Assembly (NCBI RefSeq): GCF_005405925.1
Contig: NZ_BJHV01000001.1
Location: forward strand, 3,038,001 to 3,102,000
Length of the DNA stretch: 64,000 bases
From: Streptomyces antimycoticus
GTDB lineage: Bacteria; Actinomycetota; Actinomycetes; Streptomycetales; Streptomycetaceae
Direction of reading: 5' to 3'
A program made the translations under genes and the position numbers. Under the pieces are notes generated by a model. The model saw nothing but the letters and a program-made list of their open reading frames with translations, did no database searches and was not told the origin of the DNA. Below are positions 30,550 through 40,339 of this stretch, piece by piece (the stretch's first letter is position 1; the number at the start of each line of letters is the position of its first letter).

Positions 30550-31377
30550 TCAGTCCCGGGCCGCCGCGAGGACCATGCGCTTGAGCTTGTTGGGGCTCAG
30601 CGGCTTGTCGGGGTCGCCGTACACGGACTTCCCGCCCAGCAGCACCGTCGGCGTGGACGCATAGCCGGAGTGGGCGAAGACATCGTTGGACTTGCGCACC
30701 CAGGCGTCGTGCCGGCCCTCCTCGACACACTTCCGGAAGGCGGCGGTGACCAGCCCGGGGACCTGGTCCGCGAGCTTGATCAGCCGGGCGTTCTTCGCGT
30801 AGCTGTCCCGGGTCTCCGCGGGCTGATGGCGGTAGAGCACATCGTGGTACGCCCGGAACTTCCCGGCGCCCTGGTCCTGGGCACAGGCCGCCGCGTTCGC
30901 CGCGCGGACCGAACCGGTGCCGCCGAGGTTTCCGTCGATGATCGTCACCAGGTGGTACTCGACCTTCATCCGGCCCTGGTCCTGCAGCTCATGGACGGTC
31001 TTGCGGAAGACGTCCTCGAACTGCTTGCACCCCGGGCAGCGGAAGTCCTCGTACACCGTCAGGGTCACCGGGGCCGGCTTCCCGGCCTTGTCCGCCCGCC
31101 CGGCCTTCCCCGCCTTGCCCACCGTCCCCGAGGGGATCACCAGGCGCCCCTTGCCGACCGCTCCGCGCGGTGGCACCACGGAGCTGCCCGACTTGCCCGA
31201 GTCGTCTTCGGTCCTGGAGGCGACCATGCCGACCCCCACGGCCCCGGCGAGGACGGCCACCACCGCCCCCAGGACGCCCAGCGTCCGCTTCCGCTTCGCA
31301 CGCGACCGCTCCCGCTCGCGCTGTTCCCTCAGGCGCTCTCGGGCGCCGCGCTTTCCCTCACGGTTTCTCTGACTCAC
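30550..31377 (-). CDS. Membrane-anchored DsbA-like thioredoxin-fold protein
   Basis: A 275-residue protein with a very basic cytoplasmic N-terminus (SQRNREGKRGARERLREQRE), one membrane span (about residues 33-55) and an extracytoplasmic thioredoxin fold. The redox motif CPGC in VYEDFRCPGCKQFE is followed by the inserted helical domain and the cis-Pro loop GYASTPTVLLGG. It belongs to the DsbA/BdbD group that oxidises exported proteins. GTG 31377 is chosen over an upstream frame that lacks a ribosome site. It lies downstream of trpA on the same strand, with an 86-base gap. Confidence 0.88.
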   Translation of the reverse strand: MSQRNREGKRGARERLREQRERERSRAKRKRTLGVLGAVVAVLAGAVGVGMVASRTEDDSGKSGSSVVPPRGAVGKGRLVIPSGTVGKAGKAGRADKAGKPAPVTLTVYEDFRCPGCKQFEDVFRKTVHELQDQGRMKVEYHLVTIIDGNLGGTGSVRAANAAACAQDQGAGKFRAYHDVLYRHQPAETRDSYAKNARLIKLADQVPGLVTAAFRKCVEEGRHDAWVRKSNDVFAHSGYASTPTVLLGGKSVYGDPDKPLSPNKLKRMVLAAARD

Positions 31378-31463
31378 GCCCTCGCCAACGAGGCGGAGGA
31401 GCACCGCTGAGCTCCTCCGCCCCGTTCTTCCCTCTAACGAGCGACCCTCCAACGGGCGAGTCG

Positions 31464-32282
31464 CTAGCGGGCGGCGCGCACGCCTTCCGCCAGCTCACCC
31501 GCGAGCTCGCGCAGCCCCGCCAGACCGGCCTCGGTGTCACCCTCGGCGTCCAGCAGCCGCTTGACGAAGGCCGAGCCCACGATGACCCCGTCGGCGAACG
31601 CCGCTACCTCGGTGGCCTGAGTGGCGTTGGAGACGCCGAGCCCCACGCACACCGGGAGCGTGGTGGTGCGGCGGGTGCGCTCCACCAGCTCGCGCGCCTC
31701 CTGGCCCACCGATTCCCTCGTTCCGGTGACGCCCATCAGGGACGCCGCGTAGACGAAACCGCTGCCCGCCGCCGTGATCTTCGCCAGCCGCTCATCACGG
31801 CTGCTGGGCGCGACCACGAACACGGTCGCCAGACCGTGCTGCCCGGCGGCCTTCCGCCAGATCTCCGACTCCTGGACCGGCAGATCGGGCAGGATGCAGC
31901 CCGCGCCGCCCGCTTCGGCGAGATCGGCGGCGAACCGCTCGACGCCGTACCGGTCCACCGGGTTCCAGTACGTCATGCACAGGATCGGGGCGCCCGTCCG
32001 GGCGTGCACCTCCCCCACCGTGCAGATCACATCGCGGATCTTGACCCCGCCGCGCAGCGCGATGTCGTCGGCGGTCTGGATCACGGGCCCGTCGAGGACC
32101 GGGTCGCTGTGCGGCAGCCCGACCTCGATGATGTCGCAGCCGCCCTCGATCATGGCGGTCATCGCGTCCACCCCGCCGTCGACGGAGGGGAAACCGGCGG
32201 GCAGATAGCCGACGAGCGCGGCGCGCCCCTCGTCCTTGGCGGCCGCCAGGACGGATCCCAGCAGTTCCAGATTCCCGGCCAT
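31464..32282 (-). CDS. trpA: Tryptophan synthase alpha subunit
   Basis: A 272-residue TIM barrel that splits indole-3-glycerol phosphate to indole and glyceraldehyde 3-phosphate. The catalytic Glu is in DIIEVGLPHSDP and the catalytic Asp in the same loop; GYLPAGFPS is the N-terminal phosphate-side segment. ATG 32282 overlaps the trpB stop (ATGA), coupling the two subunits that form the channelled complex. Phosphate is held by the GVGLGVS-like CVGLGVSN and ADGVIVGSAFVK segments. Confidence 0.96.
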   Translation of the reverse strand: MAGNLELLGSVLAAAKDEGRAALVGYLPAGFPSVDGGVDAMTAMIEGGCDIIEVGLPHSDPVLDGPVIQTADDIALRGGVKIRDVICTVGEVHARTGAPILCMTYWNPVDRYGVERFAADLAEAGGAGCILPDLPVQESEIWRKAAGQHGLATVFVVAPSSRDERLAKITAAGSGFVYAASLMGVTGTRESVGQEARELVERTRRTTTLPVCVGLGVSNATQATEVAAFADGVIVGSAFVKRLLDAEGDTEAGLAGLRELAGELAEGVRAAR

Positions 32283-33529
32283 CACTTCGCTCCCTGGTCG
32301 CTCTGCTGGTCGTAGAGCCCGAAGTACCGAGCCGCCGTGTCCATGTCCTTGTCGCCGCGCCCGGAGAGGTTGACCAGCACCAGGCCGTCGCTCCCCAGCT
32401 CACGGCCGAGGTCCAGGGCGCCCGCCAGCGCGTGGGCGCTCTCGATCGCCGGGATGATGCCCTCGGTCTCCGAGAGCAGCCGCAGCGCCCGCATCGCCTC
32501 GTCGTCGGTGACCGCCCGGTACTCGGCGCGGCCGATGTCCTTCAGATACGCGTGCTCCGGCCCGACGCCGGGGTAGTCGAGACCGGCCGAGATCGAGTAC
32601 GGCTCGGTGATCTGGCCGTCCTCGTCCTGGAGCACGAACGACCGGGAGCCGTGCAGGATCCCGGGCTCGCCCTGGCTCAGCGTGGCCGCGTGCTCCCCGG
32701 TCTCCACACCGTGTCCGGCGGGCTCGAAGCCGACGATGCGCACGCTCTCGTCCGGCAGGAAGGCGTGGAACAGCCCGATCGCGTTGGATCCGCCGCCCAC
32801 ACAGGCCGCGACCGCGTCCGGCAGCCGCCCGGTCCGCTCCAGGATCTGCCGCCGCGCCTCCACGCCGATCACCCGGTGGAAGTCGCGCACCAGCGCCGGG
32901 AAGGGGTGGGGGCCGGCCACCGTACCGAAGAGGTAGTGGGTGCGGTCCACATTGGCGACCCAGTCCCGGAACGCCTCGTTGATGGCGTCCTTCAGCGTGC
33001 GGCTGCCGGACGTCACGGAGATGACCTCGGCGCCCAGCATCCGCATCCGCGCCACATTGAGCGCCTGCCGCTGGGTGTCGACCTCGCCCATGTAGATGGT
33101 GCATTCGAGCCCGAACAGCGCACATGCGGTGGCCGTGGCCACGCCGTGCTGACCGGCGCCGGTCTCGGCGATGACCCGGGACTTGCCCATGCGCCTGGTG
33201 AGCAGGGCCTGCCCCAGCACATTGTTGATCTTGTGGGAGCCGGTGTGGTTGAGGTCCTCCCGCTTGAGGAAGACCCGGGCGCCCCCGGCGTGCTCGGCGA
33301 ACCGCTGCACCTCGGTCAGCGCACTGGGCCGGCCGGTGTAGTTGACCAGCAGATCCTCGAGCTCGGCCGCGAAGGCGGGATCCGTCTTGGCCTTCTCGTA
33401 CTCGGCCGCGACCTCGTCGACGGCGGCGACGAGCGCCTCGGGGATGAACTTGCCGCCGAAGGCGCCGAAATAGCCCTCGGCGCTGGGCACTCGACCCTCC
33501 GGGTCGGGGATGAAGAAATCAGAGGACAT
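32282..33529 (-). CDS. trpB: Tryptophan synthase beta subunit
   Basis: A 415-residue PLP enzyme that condenses indole with serine. The cofactor lysine is in [15 protein letters not shown], the catalytic Glu/Gln loop in [15 protein letters not shown], and the phosphate loop in [10 protein letters not shown]. The length and C-terminal LSGRGDKD are typical of TrpB1. ATG 33529 is preceded by GAGGAG. It is followed by trpA in overlap and preceded by the short trpM gene, a Streptomyces arrangement. Confidence 0.97.
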   Translation of the reverse strand: MSSDFFIPDPEGRVPSAEGYFGAFGGKFIPEALVAAVDEVAAEYEKAKTDPAFAAELEDLLVNYTGRPSALTEVQRFAEHAGGARVFLKREDLNHTGSHKINNVLGQALLTRRMGKSRVIAETGAGQHGVATATACALFGLECTIYMGEVDTQRQALNVARMRMLGAEVISVTSGSRTLKDAINEAFRDWVANVDRTHYLFGTVAGPHPFPALVRDFHRVIGVEARRQILERTGRLPDAVAACVGGGSNAIGLFHAFLPDESVRIVGFEPAGHGVETGEHAATLSQGEPGILHGSRSFVLQDEDGQITEPYSISAGLDYPGVGPEHAYLKDIGRAEYRAVTDDEAMRALRLLSETEGIIPAIESAHALAGALDLGRELGSDGLVLVNLSGRGDKDMDTAARYFGLYDQQSDQGAK

Positions 33530-33646
33530 GGGTGGTACTCCTCGATCGGGGCAGCGCCCCGCAACGGATGTGATGGGTGGAAAAGCCATGGCCCGCCGGG
33601 CAGAACGCCCCGGATACGGCCCACGGCTACGGCCTGCAGCGCACTC

Positions 33647-33799
33647 TCAGCGCGTTGCCGTCCGACGCCATCGCCGCCCGTTGATCTGCCCCGGCTCACA
33701 TCCGATGTGGTAACGCACGCGCCGCCCCCGCACCCGCCTCGCGGGCGCGCGGCAGCCCCGGGGCCGACAGCCCCGGGCCAGGCGCGCGTACGTCTCCAC
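33647..33799 (-). CDS. trpM: Small Arg-rich protein TrpM
   Basis: A 50-residue very basic peptide (GTG start; ETYARLARGCRPRGCRAPA, then about ten further Arg) with two cysteines. It lies between trpC and trpB, the position of trpM (also called trpX) in S. coelicolor, where the product was reported to influence tryptophan formation and development. Its sequence is too short and biased for firm identification, so I rely on location and on a recollection of similar peptides. Gaps are 20 bp to trpC and 117 bp to trpB. Confidence 0.68.
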   Translation of the reverse strand: METYARLARGCRPRGCRAPARRVRGRRVRYHIGCEPGQINGRRWRRTATR

Positions 33800-33819
33800 G
33801 GTCCGCCGGTCCCGTCTCG

Positions 33820-34629
33820 TCAGTCCCGGCCGTGGCGCAGCGCCGGGTGGGCGCCCGCCGCCACCAGATCGGCCACCGCGGCCTTGGGGTCGCGCCCGGT
33901 CACCAGGGACTCGCCGACCAGCACCGCGTCCGCGCCGTCGTTCGCGTAGGCGATCAGGTCGTGCGGACCGCGCACCCCCGACTCCGCGATCTTGACGATG
34001 TGGTCCGGGATCTCCGGTGCGACGCGTGCGAAGGTCGAGCGGTCCACCTGGAGGGTCTTGAGGTCGCGCGCGTTGACGCCGATCACCCGGGCCCCGGCGT
34101 CGACCGCCCGGCCGACCTCGTCCTCGTCGTGCACCTCGACCAGCGGCGTCAGCCCGATCGACACGGCCCGCTCGATGAGCGAGACCAGCGCCTCCTGCTC
34201 CAGCGCGGAGACGATCAGCAGGATGACGTCGGCGCCGTACGCCCGCGCCTCCCACAGCTGGTAGGAGGTGACGATGAAGTCCTTACGGAGCACCGGAATG
34301 TCGACCTTGGCCCTTACGGCTTCCAGGTCGGCCAGCGAGCCGCCGAAGCGCCGCTGCTCGGTCAGCACACTGATGACGGATGCGCCGCCCGCCTCGTAAT
34401 CGGCGGCGAGCCCCGCGGGGTCGGCGATCGCGGCGAGCGCGCCCTTGGACGGGCTGGACCGCTTGACCTCGCAGATCACCTTGACGCTGTCGCCCTTGAG
34501 CGCCGCGACACCGTCCTTCGCCGGCCGGGCCTTGGCCGCCCGCTCCTTGAGCTCGTCGAGGGTGACGCGCGCCTGCCGCTCCGTGAGGTCGGCACGGACT
34601 CCGTCGATGATCTCGTCGAGCACACTCAT
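33820..34629 (-). CDS. trpC: Indole-3-glycerol phosphate synthase
   Basis: A 269-residue TIM barrel converting CdRP to indole-3-glycerol phosphate. The catalytic Lys and Glu are in [13 protein letters not shown] and VLRKDFIV; the other conserved pieces are [24 protein letters not shown] and the phosphate loop ESGVRG. Start ATG 34629 ([15 protein letters not shown]) is preceded by GGAAGGGGG. A 20-bp perfect palindrome (34682-34701) lies in its leader. The preceding pathway step (TrpF) is provided by PriA encoded in the his operon. Confidence 0.96.
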   Translation of the reverse strand: MSVLDEIIDGVRADLTERQARVTLDELKERAAKARPAKDGVAALKGDSVKVICEVKRSSPSKGALAAIADPAGLAADYEAGGASVISVLTEQRRFGGSLADLEAVRAKVDIPVLRKDFIVTSYQLWEARAYGADVILLIVSALEQEALVSLIERAVSIGLTPLVEVHDEDEVGRAVDAGARVIGVNARDLKTLQVDRSTFARVAPEIPDHIVKIAESGVRGPHDLIAYANDGADAVLVGESLVTGRDPKAAVADLVAAGAHPALRHGRD

Positions 34630-34681
34630 CGAGCGGGCCCCCTTCCGTGACGGGGATGAAGCTGGCTTTGAATCCGCCGGA

Positions 34682-34701
34682 TGAGGCGGCATGCCGCCTC
34701 A
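34682..34701. promoter_or_regulatory. Perfect 20-bp palindrome in the trpC leader
   Basis: TGAGGCGGC-AT-GCCGCCTCA lies about 52 bp upstream of the trpC start. It could be an operator, or the stem of a leader hairpin since the arms are GC-rich. I could not find a Trp-rich leader peptide, so attenuation is not supported. Confidence 0.5.
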
Positions 34702-34789
34702 CCTGGCACTGCGATGGTAGCCGCCAGGAGGCCGAGGTCTCGCATCCGGTTGACGCGGACGGCCCCCACATGCACATACACAACAGCGG

Positions 34790-35200
34790 TCACGGCGTCA
34801 GTAGTCCCCGGAACGGGAAATTCCGGATGAGGGTGAAGATCAGGGCCACCGCGCCGAGCGCCGCCGCATGCCACGGCCGCGCCGCCGGGAAGCGTCCGCG
34901 CACACACCACACCACCCAGCAGACGGCGAAGAGCGCGTAACAGCCGACGGCGAGGGCGTTGTCACGCAGCGCGGCCGCCAGATCGCCGTGGGCCAGGGCG
35001 TGGGCGCCGCGCAGCCCGCCGCAGCCGGGGCAGTACAGCCCGGTGAACCGCAGCAACGGGCAGACGGGGTAGTGACCGGGCTCCCGGGGGTCGACGACGC
35101 CGACGTAGCCGAAGGCGGCGAGAACGCCCGCGAGCACCCCGAAAGGTGCCGCGAGACGCCGCGCCACGGGGGCCGGGGCGGCCGGCAGTGGTTCGGTCAC
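34790..35200 (-). CDS. DUF2752 membrane protein
   Basis: A 136-residue protein with three spans (about residues 17-36, 85-103 and 110-127). The hallmark of the DUF2752 family is CPLLRFTGLYCPGCGGLRGAHAL, a cysteine-rich re-entrant loop. Function is unknown; the two Cys pairs suggest metal or redox binding at the membrane. The GTG start is at 35200. It is probably co-transcribed with the downstream trpC gene (160-bp gap). Confidence 0.86.
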   Translation of the reverse strand: MTEPLPAAPAPVARRLAAPFGVLAGVLAAFGYVGVVDPREPGHYPVCPLLRFTGLYCPGCGGLRGAHALAHGDLAAALRDNALAVGCYALFAVCWVVWCVRGRFPAARPWHAAALGAVALIFTLIRNFPFRGLLTP

Positions 35201-35317
35201 ACCGCCAAGTCTCCCCCGGGATCCACGAAGGCGCAGCTCAGGGCCGATGCGCCGGCCTCCGTACGGCTCAGTGCCGAGCGCGGTGGAGGCGGGCGCGGCC
35301 CCGGGCCGCGCCCGGGC

Positions 35318-35572
35318 TCACTGCTGGGTCTGTGCCTGCGCCTGCGCCGTGGGCTGCGGCTGCGGGAGCGAGTGCTGCGCCTTGGGCAGGCCCAGCCCGG
35401 CCGCGCGCATCGCCGCGCCGACGACACCGCCGAGGACGATGATCACCATGCCGACCCAGAAGCCGAGCGGGTTGGCCGCCACGGTGAACGCGCCGGCGAC
35501 GCAGAAGCCGATGAAGGCGATGGTGACACCGGTCCAGGCGGCCGGGGTGTGTCCGTGGTTGTGACCCGCCAT
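35318..35572 (-). CDS. Small two-span membrane protein, HGH N-terminus (Streptomyces trp-locus type)
   Basis: An 84-residue protein beginning MAGHNHGHTPAAWTGVTIAF with spans at about 13-33 and 37-57, followed by a Gln/Ala-rich cytoplasmic tail (QAQAQTQQ). The His-rich start could bind metal. It is conserved beside trp genes in Streptomyces and often called an HGxxPAAW-motif membrane protein. Function unknown. GAGGAG precedes ATG 35572. Confidence 0.8.
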   Translation of the reverse strand: MAGHNHGHTPAAWTGVTIAFIGFCVAGAFTVAANPLGFWVGMVIIVLGGVVGAAMRAAGLGLPKAQHSLPQPQPTAQAQAQTQQ

Positions 35573-35713
35573 GAATTCTCCTCGTAGCTGTACTGCGCCT
35601 GGTCCGGGCGCTCGGGGGCGAACGCTCCCAGGCCATTGTCCCCGACGCGCGAAATGCCCTTGAGCGGGGGTGGACATTGCGGTCCGAGACCGGACGGGGG
35701 CGCGAAGAAGCTG

Positions 35714-36409
35714 CTAGGCGCCCCGCTCGGCGTCCTGCCGCGCCGGGGCCTGGGTCGGGTCCTCGCCCCGGTCCAGGGCCTTCCACAGCTCCTCGGGGCG
35801 GTCCGGGTCGGGGGCGGGGCCGCCGCGCCGGGTGCGGGCCCGGCCCGCGGTGCCCGCGGTGCCCGCGCGCTCGTACCGGCCGGACATGGCCGGCCAGTGG
35901 CGGCCGTAGCCCAGGGCGAGCACGCCCGCGAGCAGCAGCAGCACGCCGCCGGCCGCGGCGACCCACGGCCAGGGGGTGTACGCCACGTCGTGGATGGGGC
36001 TGTGGGTCAGACCGCTCACCTTGGACGCCTTCTCCTCCAGCGCCGCCTTGTCGGTCGCGCCGAGGGCCGAGCTGACGACGATGCCCGCGCCACTGAGGGC
36101 GAGCAGCGCCGAGACGGCGCCACGGCCGAGGCCGCGCACGGCGAAGATCGCGACCAGCGCGGCGAGGCCGACGATCGCCAGCGCACCGGGCAGCCCGGTG
36201 ATGTCATCGCCGTTGGCGCTCTGCGGGAGAGAGCCCTGGGCGACGGAGGCGGTGCCCTCGGCCCACTTGCGGCTGGTGGCCAGCAGGACGAGGGCGGCGC
36301 CGAGCGCACCGGCGAGCAGGGCGATGGCAAGGCTGCTTCGGCGGCCGCGCGCGGCGGGGGCGGAGGGCTCGTTCTCGGCCCTTGGCTGGGGTACGGCTGC
36401 TGCAGTCAC
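35714..36409 (-). CDS. Trp-operon-associated membrane protein (TIGR02234 family)
   Basis: A 231-residue protein with four spans (about 28-48, 78-97, 105-124 and 155-174). LLATSRKWAEG after TM1 and SALLALSGAGIVVSSALG are the recognised segments of the Trp_oprn_chp family, which sits next to trpE in Actinobacteria. The C-terminus is a charged cytoplasmic tail. Role unknown; transport or membrane anchoring is guessed from context. Two GTGs (36409, 36418) are possible starts. It follows trpE by 66 bp and precedes the small HGH protein. Confidence 0.82.
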   Translation of the reverse strand: MTAAAVPQPRAENEPSAPAARGRRSSLAIALLAGALGAALVLLATSRKWAEGTASVAQGSLPQSANGDDITGLPGALAIVGLAALVAIFAVRGLGRGAVSALLALSGAGIVVSSALGATDKAALEEKASKVSGLTHSPIHDVAYTPWPWVAAAGGVLLLLAGVLALGYGRHWPAMSGRYERAGTAGTAGRARTRRGGPAPDPDRPEELWKALDRGEDPTQAPARQDAERGA

Positions 36410-36475
36410 GCCTACCACTATCCCCCACCCGGGTACGGGACCGTCCTCGGGTGGGGATATGGGAACTACCGGGAA

Positions 36476-37966
36476 CTACCGCCCCAGCCGGCCCGCCGCA
36501 TGCACCGCCCGCAGCACCGCCGCCGCCTTGTTGCGGCACTCCGCGTCCTCGGCGGCCGGCTCGGAGTCGGCGACGATCCCCGCGCCCGCCTGGACATAGG
36601 CCGTGCCCTCGCGCAGCAGCGCGGTACGGATGGCGATCGCGGTGTCGGAGTCGCCCGCGAAGTCGAGATAGCCGACACAGCCGCCGTAGAGCCCGCGGCG
36701 GCTCGGCTCCAGCTCCTCGATGATCTGCAGCGCCCGCGGCTTGGGGGCGCCGGAGAGGGTGCCCGCGGGGAAGCAGGCGGTGAGCACGTCGAAGGCCGTA
36801 CGGCCCTCGGCGAGGCTGCCGGTGACCGTCGAGACGATGTGCATGACATGGCTGTAGCGCTCGACCGACATGAAGTCGACGACCTCCACGCTGCCGGGCT
36901 CGCAGACCCGCCCGAGGTCATTGCGCCCGAGGTCGACGAGCATCAGATGCTCGGCCCGCTCCTTGGGGTCGGCCAGCAGCTCCTCGGCGAGGGCCGCGTC
37001 CTCCTGCGGGGTGGCCCCCCGGTGGCGGGTGCCGGCGATGGGGTGCAGCATCGCCCGGCCGTCCTCGACCTTGACCAGGGCCTCCGGGCTGGAGCCCACC
37101 ACATCGAAGCCCTCGAACCGGAAGAGGTACATATAGGGGCTCGGGTTGGTGGCGCGCAGCACCCGGTAGACGTCGAGGGCGCTGGCCGAGCACGGCGTCT
37201 CGAACCGCTGCGAGGGGACGACCTGGAACGCCTCGCCCGCGCGGATGCGCTCCTTGATGTCGTCCACGGCCGCCATGAAGTCCTCGCCGCCCCACAGCGC
37301 GGTGTACTCGGGCAGCTCGGACTCGGGCAGCGCGGTGGGGTCGGTCGGCACGGGGCGCACCAGGTCGGCGGCCATCGCGTCGAGCCGGGCCACGGCGTCC
37401 GCGTACGCCTCGTCCACCCCCGTGTCGAGGTCGTTGTGGTTGATCGCGTTGGCGATCAGCAGCACGGTGCCGTCCCAGTGGTCCAGCACCGCGAGGTCCG
37501 AGGTGAGCAGCATGGTCAGCTCGGGCAGGCGCAGATCGTCCCGCCCGTGCTCGCCGACCTTCTCCAGGCGGCGGACGATGTCATAGCCGAGGTAGCCGAC
37601 CATGCCGCCGGTGAACGGCGGCAGCTGGACCAGACCCCCGAGGTCGCGGGGGGTGTGCAGGGTCTCGACGGTGGCGCGCAGCGCCTGCAGGGGGTCGCCC
37701 TCGGTGGGCACGCCGACCGGCGGGGTGCCCAGCCAGTGGGTGCGGCCGTCGCGTTCGGTCAGGGTGGCGGAGCTGCGGACGCCGATGAAGGAGTAGCGGG
37801 ACCAGGAGCGGCCGTTCTCGGCGGATTCGAGGAGGAAGGTGCCGGGGCGCTCGGCGGCCAGCTTGCGGTAGAGGCCCACGGGGGTGTCGCCGTCCGCGAG
37901 CAGCTTGCGGCTGACGGGGATGACACGGCGGTCGGCCGCCAGCTTGCGGAAGGTCTCGAGATCCAT
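36476..37966 (-). CDS. trpE: Anthranilate synthase component I
   Basis: A 496-residue enzyme making anthranilate from chorismate. The feedback site LLES is present (FLLESAENG), and the chorismate-binding domain carries [35 protein letters not shown] and [11 protein letters not shown]. No TrpG glutaminase is fused; it must be encoded elsewhere. ATG 37966 ([14 protein letters not shown]) is preferred over the TTG 21 bases upstream. Between this start and hisI is a GC-rich region with the hairpin-forming CCGGCGGCCGGCCTGCCGGC. Confidence 0.95.
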   Translation of the reverse strand: MDLETFRKLAADRRVIPVSRKLLADGDTPVGLYRKLAAERPGTFLLESAENGRSWSRYSFIGVRSSATLTERDGRTHWLGTPPVGVPTEGDPLQALRATVETLHTPRDLGGLVQLPPFTGGMVGYLGYDIVRRLEKVGEHGRDDLRLPELTMLLTSDLAVLDHWDGTVLLIANAINHNDLDTGVDEAYADAVARLDAMAADLVRPVPTDPTALPESELPEYTALWGGEDFMAAVDDIKERIRAGEAFQVVPSQRFETPCSASALDVYRVLRATNPSPYMYLFRFEGFDVVGSSPEALVKVEDGRAMLHPIAGTRHRGATPQEDAALAEELLADPKERAEHLMLVDLGRNDLGRVCEPGSVEVVDFMSVERYSHVMHIVSTVTGSLAEGRTAFDVLTACFPAGTLSGAPKPRALQIIEELEPSRRGLYGGCVGYLDFAGDSDTAIAIRTALLREGTAYVQAGAGIVADSEPAAEDAECRNKAAAVLRAVHAAGRLGR

Positions 37967-38068
37967 CGTGACAACGTCCTGGGTCAAGGGCTGGGGAGCC
38001 CGGCGGGCGGGTGCTGTGATGGGGCGGGTGCGGGGTCGGCCGGTCCGGCGGCCGGCCTGCCGGCCGGT

Positions 38069-38434
38069 CTACGGGCCGAGCGGGAGGTCGTCGGCGTCGA
38101 AGCAGGTGCGGTCGCCGGTGTGGCACGCGGCGCCGACCTGGTCGACCTTGACGAGGATGGTGTCGGCGTCGCAGTCGAGGGCGACGGACTTGACCAGCTG
38201 GATATGGCCGGAGGTGTCGCCCTTGACCCAGTACTCCTGGCGGCTGCGGCTCCAGTAGGTGCAGCGGCCGGTGGTGAGGGTGCGGTGCAGCGCCTCGTCG
38301 TCCATCCAGCCGAGCATCAGCACCTCACCGGTGTCGTACTGCTGGGCGATGGCGGGAAGCAGCCCGTCGGCGCCGCGCTTGAGGCGGGCGGCGAGGGCCG
38401 GGTCGAGGGCGGAGGGGCGGTCGGAGCCGGTCAT
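38069..38434 (-). CDS. hisI: Phosphoribosyl-AMP cyclohydrolase
   Basis: A 121-residue zinc enzyme of histidine synthesis that opens the adenine ring of PR-AMP. Conserved are [31 protein letters not shown] (metal and substrate loop), [13 protein letters not shown] and [10 protein letters not shown] (zinc cysteines). It lies upstream of trpE on the same strand, away from the main his operon, as is usual in Streptomyces. ATG 38434 is the only good start. The HisE activity is not fused and is encoded elsewhere. Confidence 0.95.
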   Translation of the reverse strand: MTGSDRPSALDPALAARLKRGADGLLPAIAQQYDTGEVLMLGWMDDEALHRTLTTGRCTYWSRSRQEYWVKGDTSGHIQLVKSVALDCDADTILVKVDQVGAACHTGDRTCFDADDLPLGP

Positions 38435-38541
38435 GCGACCATTCTGCACGCCCGGAGGGGGGTCTCCGCGAATGATCTCCGCCGGGCCGGTATCCCGGGC
38501 CCGATGGTCGGGTTGTCGGTGGAATGGGGCATGCTTCGGGC

Positions 38542-39570
38542 ATGACGTTTCCGCCGCCGTCGAATGACCCCAACCGGCCTGGAAACGGTGGGGGGTTCGG
38601 TCCACCGCCGCAGCCGCAGCAGCAACCACCGTCTCAGCCCCCGCAGGCTCCGCAGCAGCCGCAGCAGGGCTTCGGGCCGCCGCCCGCGGCGGACCAGCCC
38701 GCGCAGCCGGGCGGGCCCGGGCCGCAGGCCCAGCCCGGTCCGTACGCCCAGCCGGGGCCGCCCGGGCAGCCGAGCGGCGGTTTCGGCCCGCCCGCCCCAC
38801 CGGCCCTGCTGCCCGGCGGGCCACCTCCGGGCGCGCTGCCGCCGGGGGCCATACCCCCGGGCGCGCTGCCGCCGCCTCCCCCGCCGCCCGGCCCCGGCGG
38901 TTCCAAGGTCGCGGCGATCGTCATCGCGGCGGTGGTGGCCGTGGCGGTGGTGGTCGGCGCGATCGTCATCGGGACGAAGGACGACGGGGACAAGAAGACC
39001 TCGGCCGACGCCGGCCCGTCCGCCTCCGCCTCGGACCACCCCCTCTCCTCGCCCTCGGACGGCGGGGTATCCGCCGCCCCGCCGGGCTCGGAGGACCCCG
39101 GCCAGGGCGCGCCGCTGGGCGGTGGAAGCGATGCCCTCGACGCGGATCCGGACACCTCGGATTCGGCGGCCCCGGACGCGTCGGAGTCCGGTGAGCCCGG
39201 TGACAAGGTGCCGTATGTGGTGCTCGACCCCGGCCAGTGCTTCGACCACCCGGCGATGGACAGCAGCGTCACCAAGGTCGAGAAGCGCTCCTGCCACGGT
39301 CCGCACGACGGCGAGGTGATCGCCAACGAGAAGCTGAGCGGCGACTTCTCCTCCGAGAAGGCGATTCAGACCAAGGCGCTGTCGCTGTGCGGTACGGACG
39401 CCAAGAAGCGGCTCAAGACCATCCCCAACGACGGCCGGATGTATTACTACTACGCGCTGTATCCCGCCCTGGGCACCTACTCCATCCAGGGCGAGGACCA
39501 GGTCTCCTGCGCGCTCACGCTGAGCGCCGCGCGCGACGGCAAGAAGCTGAGCAAGCCCCTGCCGGGATAG
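38542..39570 (+). CDS. Proline-rich single-span membrane protein with septum-formation-like domain
   Basis: A 342-residue protein: about 110 residues of Pro/Gln/Gly-rich cytoplasmic sequence, one membrane span (about 120-142; [20 protein letters not shown]), an Asp/Ser/Pro-rich extracellular linker and a C-terminal domain (about 215-342) with [30 protein letters not shown] and QVSCALTL. The four cysteines probably form two disulfides. The folded domain resembles the Septum_form family. Role unknown, possibly cell-wall or septum associated. ATG 38542 is preferred over 38524. Confidence 0.8.
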   Translation: MTFPPPSNDPNRPGNGGGFGPPPQPQQQPPSQPPQAPQQPQQGFGPPPAADQPAQPGGPGPQAQPGPYAQPGPPGQPSGGFGPPAPPALLPGGPPPGALPPGAIPPGALPPPPPPPGPGGSKVAAIVIAAVVAVAVVVGAIVIGTKDDGDKKTSADAGPSASASDHPLSSPSDGGVSAAPPGSEDPGQGAPLGGGSDALDADPDTSDSAAPDASESGEPGDKVPYVVLDPGQCFDHPAMDSSVTKVEKRSCHGPHDGEVIANEKLSGDFSSEKAIQTKALSLCGTDAKKRLKTIPNDGRMYYYYALYPALGTYSIQGEDQVSCALTLSAARDGKKLSKPLPG

Positions 39571-39652
39571 GCCCGGGCAGGGCGGCCTCGGCGCGGCGCG
39601 CGCGGCGGCGCTTCTCATGGCAGCGGGCGGGCCCCGGTCGTAGGGTGGACGT

Positions 39653-40285
39653 ATGTCCACTCACGCGAAGCGCGAACGCCTGCTCCTCGCCGACCTCTTG
39701 GACGGCGCGGGCCCCGGGGCCCCGACGCTGTGCGAGGGCTGGAACACCCGCGATCTGGCGGCCCATCTGGTGGTCCGCGAGCGCCGCCCCGACGCGGCCG
39801 CCGGGGTGCTGGTCAAGCCGCTGGCCGCGCGGCTGGCCCGGGTCCAGGAGGAGTTCGCGGCGAAGCCGTACGAAGAACTGCTCCAGCTCTTCCGCACCGG
39901 TCCGCCGCGGATGTCGCCGTTCGCGCTGAAGCAGGTGGACGAGGCGGCCAACAGCTTCGAGTTCTACGTCCACGCCGAGGATGTGCGCCGCGCCCGCCCG
40001 GAGTGGACACCGCGCGAGCTGGACCCGGTCTTCGCCGACACGCTGTGGTCCCGTATCGAGCGCGGCGCCCGGATCTTCGGCCGCCGCTCCCCCGTCGGCC
40101 TGGTGCTGCGGCGTCCGGACGGCCGTACGGCGGTGGCCCACCGCGGCGTCCCGGTCGTCACGGTCACCGGCGAACCGGGCGAGCTGGCGCTCTTCCTCAG
40201 CGGCCGCCAGGAGGCCGCCCGGGTCGAGCTGGAGGGCGACAAGGAGGCCGTGGCCGCGGCGCGTGAGGCCAAGCTGGGCGTCTGA
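39653..40285 (+). CDS. TIGR03085-family metal-binding (DinB/maleylpyruvate isomerase-like) protein
   Basis: A 210-residue helical protein. LLADLLDGAGPGAPTLCEGWNTRDLAAHLVVRERRPDAA is the N-terminal metal-binding helix pair of the mycothiol-dependent maleylpyruvate isomerase superfamily (His in LAAHLV). EFYVHAEDVRRARPEW and VFADTLWSRI follow. The family may use mycothiol as thiol cofactor, but a substrate is not known. The start is ATG 39653 after a short upstream gap. Confidence 0.87.
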   Translation: MSTHAKRERLLLADLLDGAGPGAPTLCEGWNTRDLAAHLVVRERRPDAAAGVLVKPLAARLARVQEEFAAKPYEELLQLFRTGPPRMSPFALKQVDEAANSFEFYVHAEDVRRARPEWTPRELDPVFADTLWSRIERGARIFGRRSPVGLVLRRPDGRTAVAHRGVPVVTVTGEPGELALFLSGRQEAARVELEGDKEAVAAAREAKLGV

Positions 40286-40293
40286 GACCGAGG

Positions 40294-40321
40294 CGCATCC
40301 CCGCCGCCCGGCCGGGATGCG
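40294..40321. terminator. Hairpin between convergent TIGR03085 and GH114 genes
   Basis: CGCATCCC (40294-40301) and GGGATGCG (40314-40321) form an 8-bp perfect stem with a 12-base loop. Both neighbouring genes end within 20 bases, so it should serve both strands. Confidence 0.7.
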
Positions 40322-40339
40322 GTGATGCGCCGGGATTCC

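Noticed and set aside
34630..34790. A Trp-attenuation leader peptide before trpC.
   Set aside because: Possible short frames contain isolated Trp codons but no Trp run followed by alternative hairpins and a T-tract.
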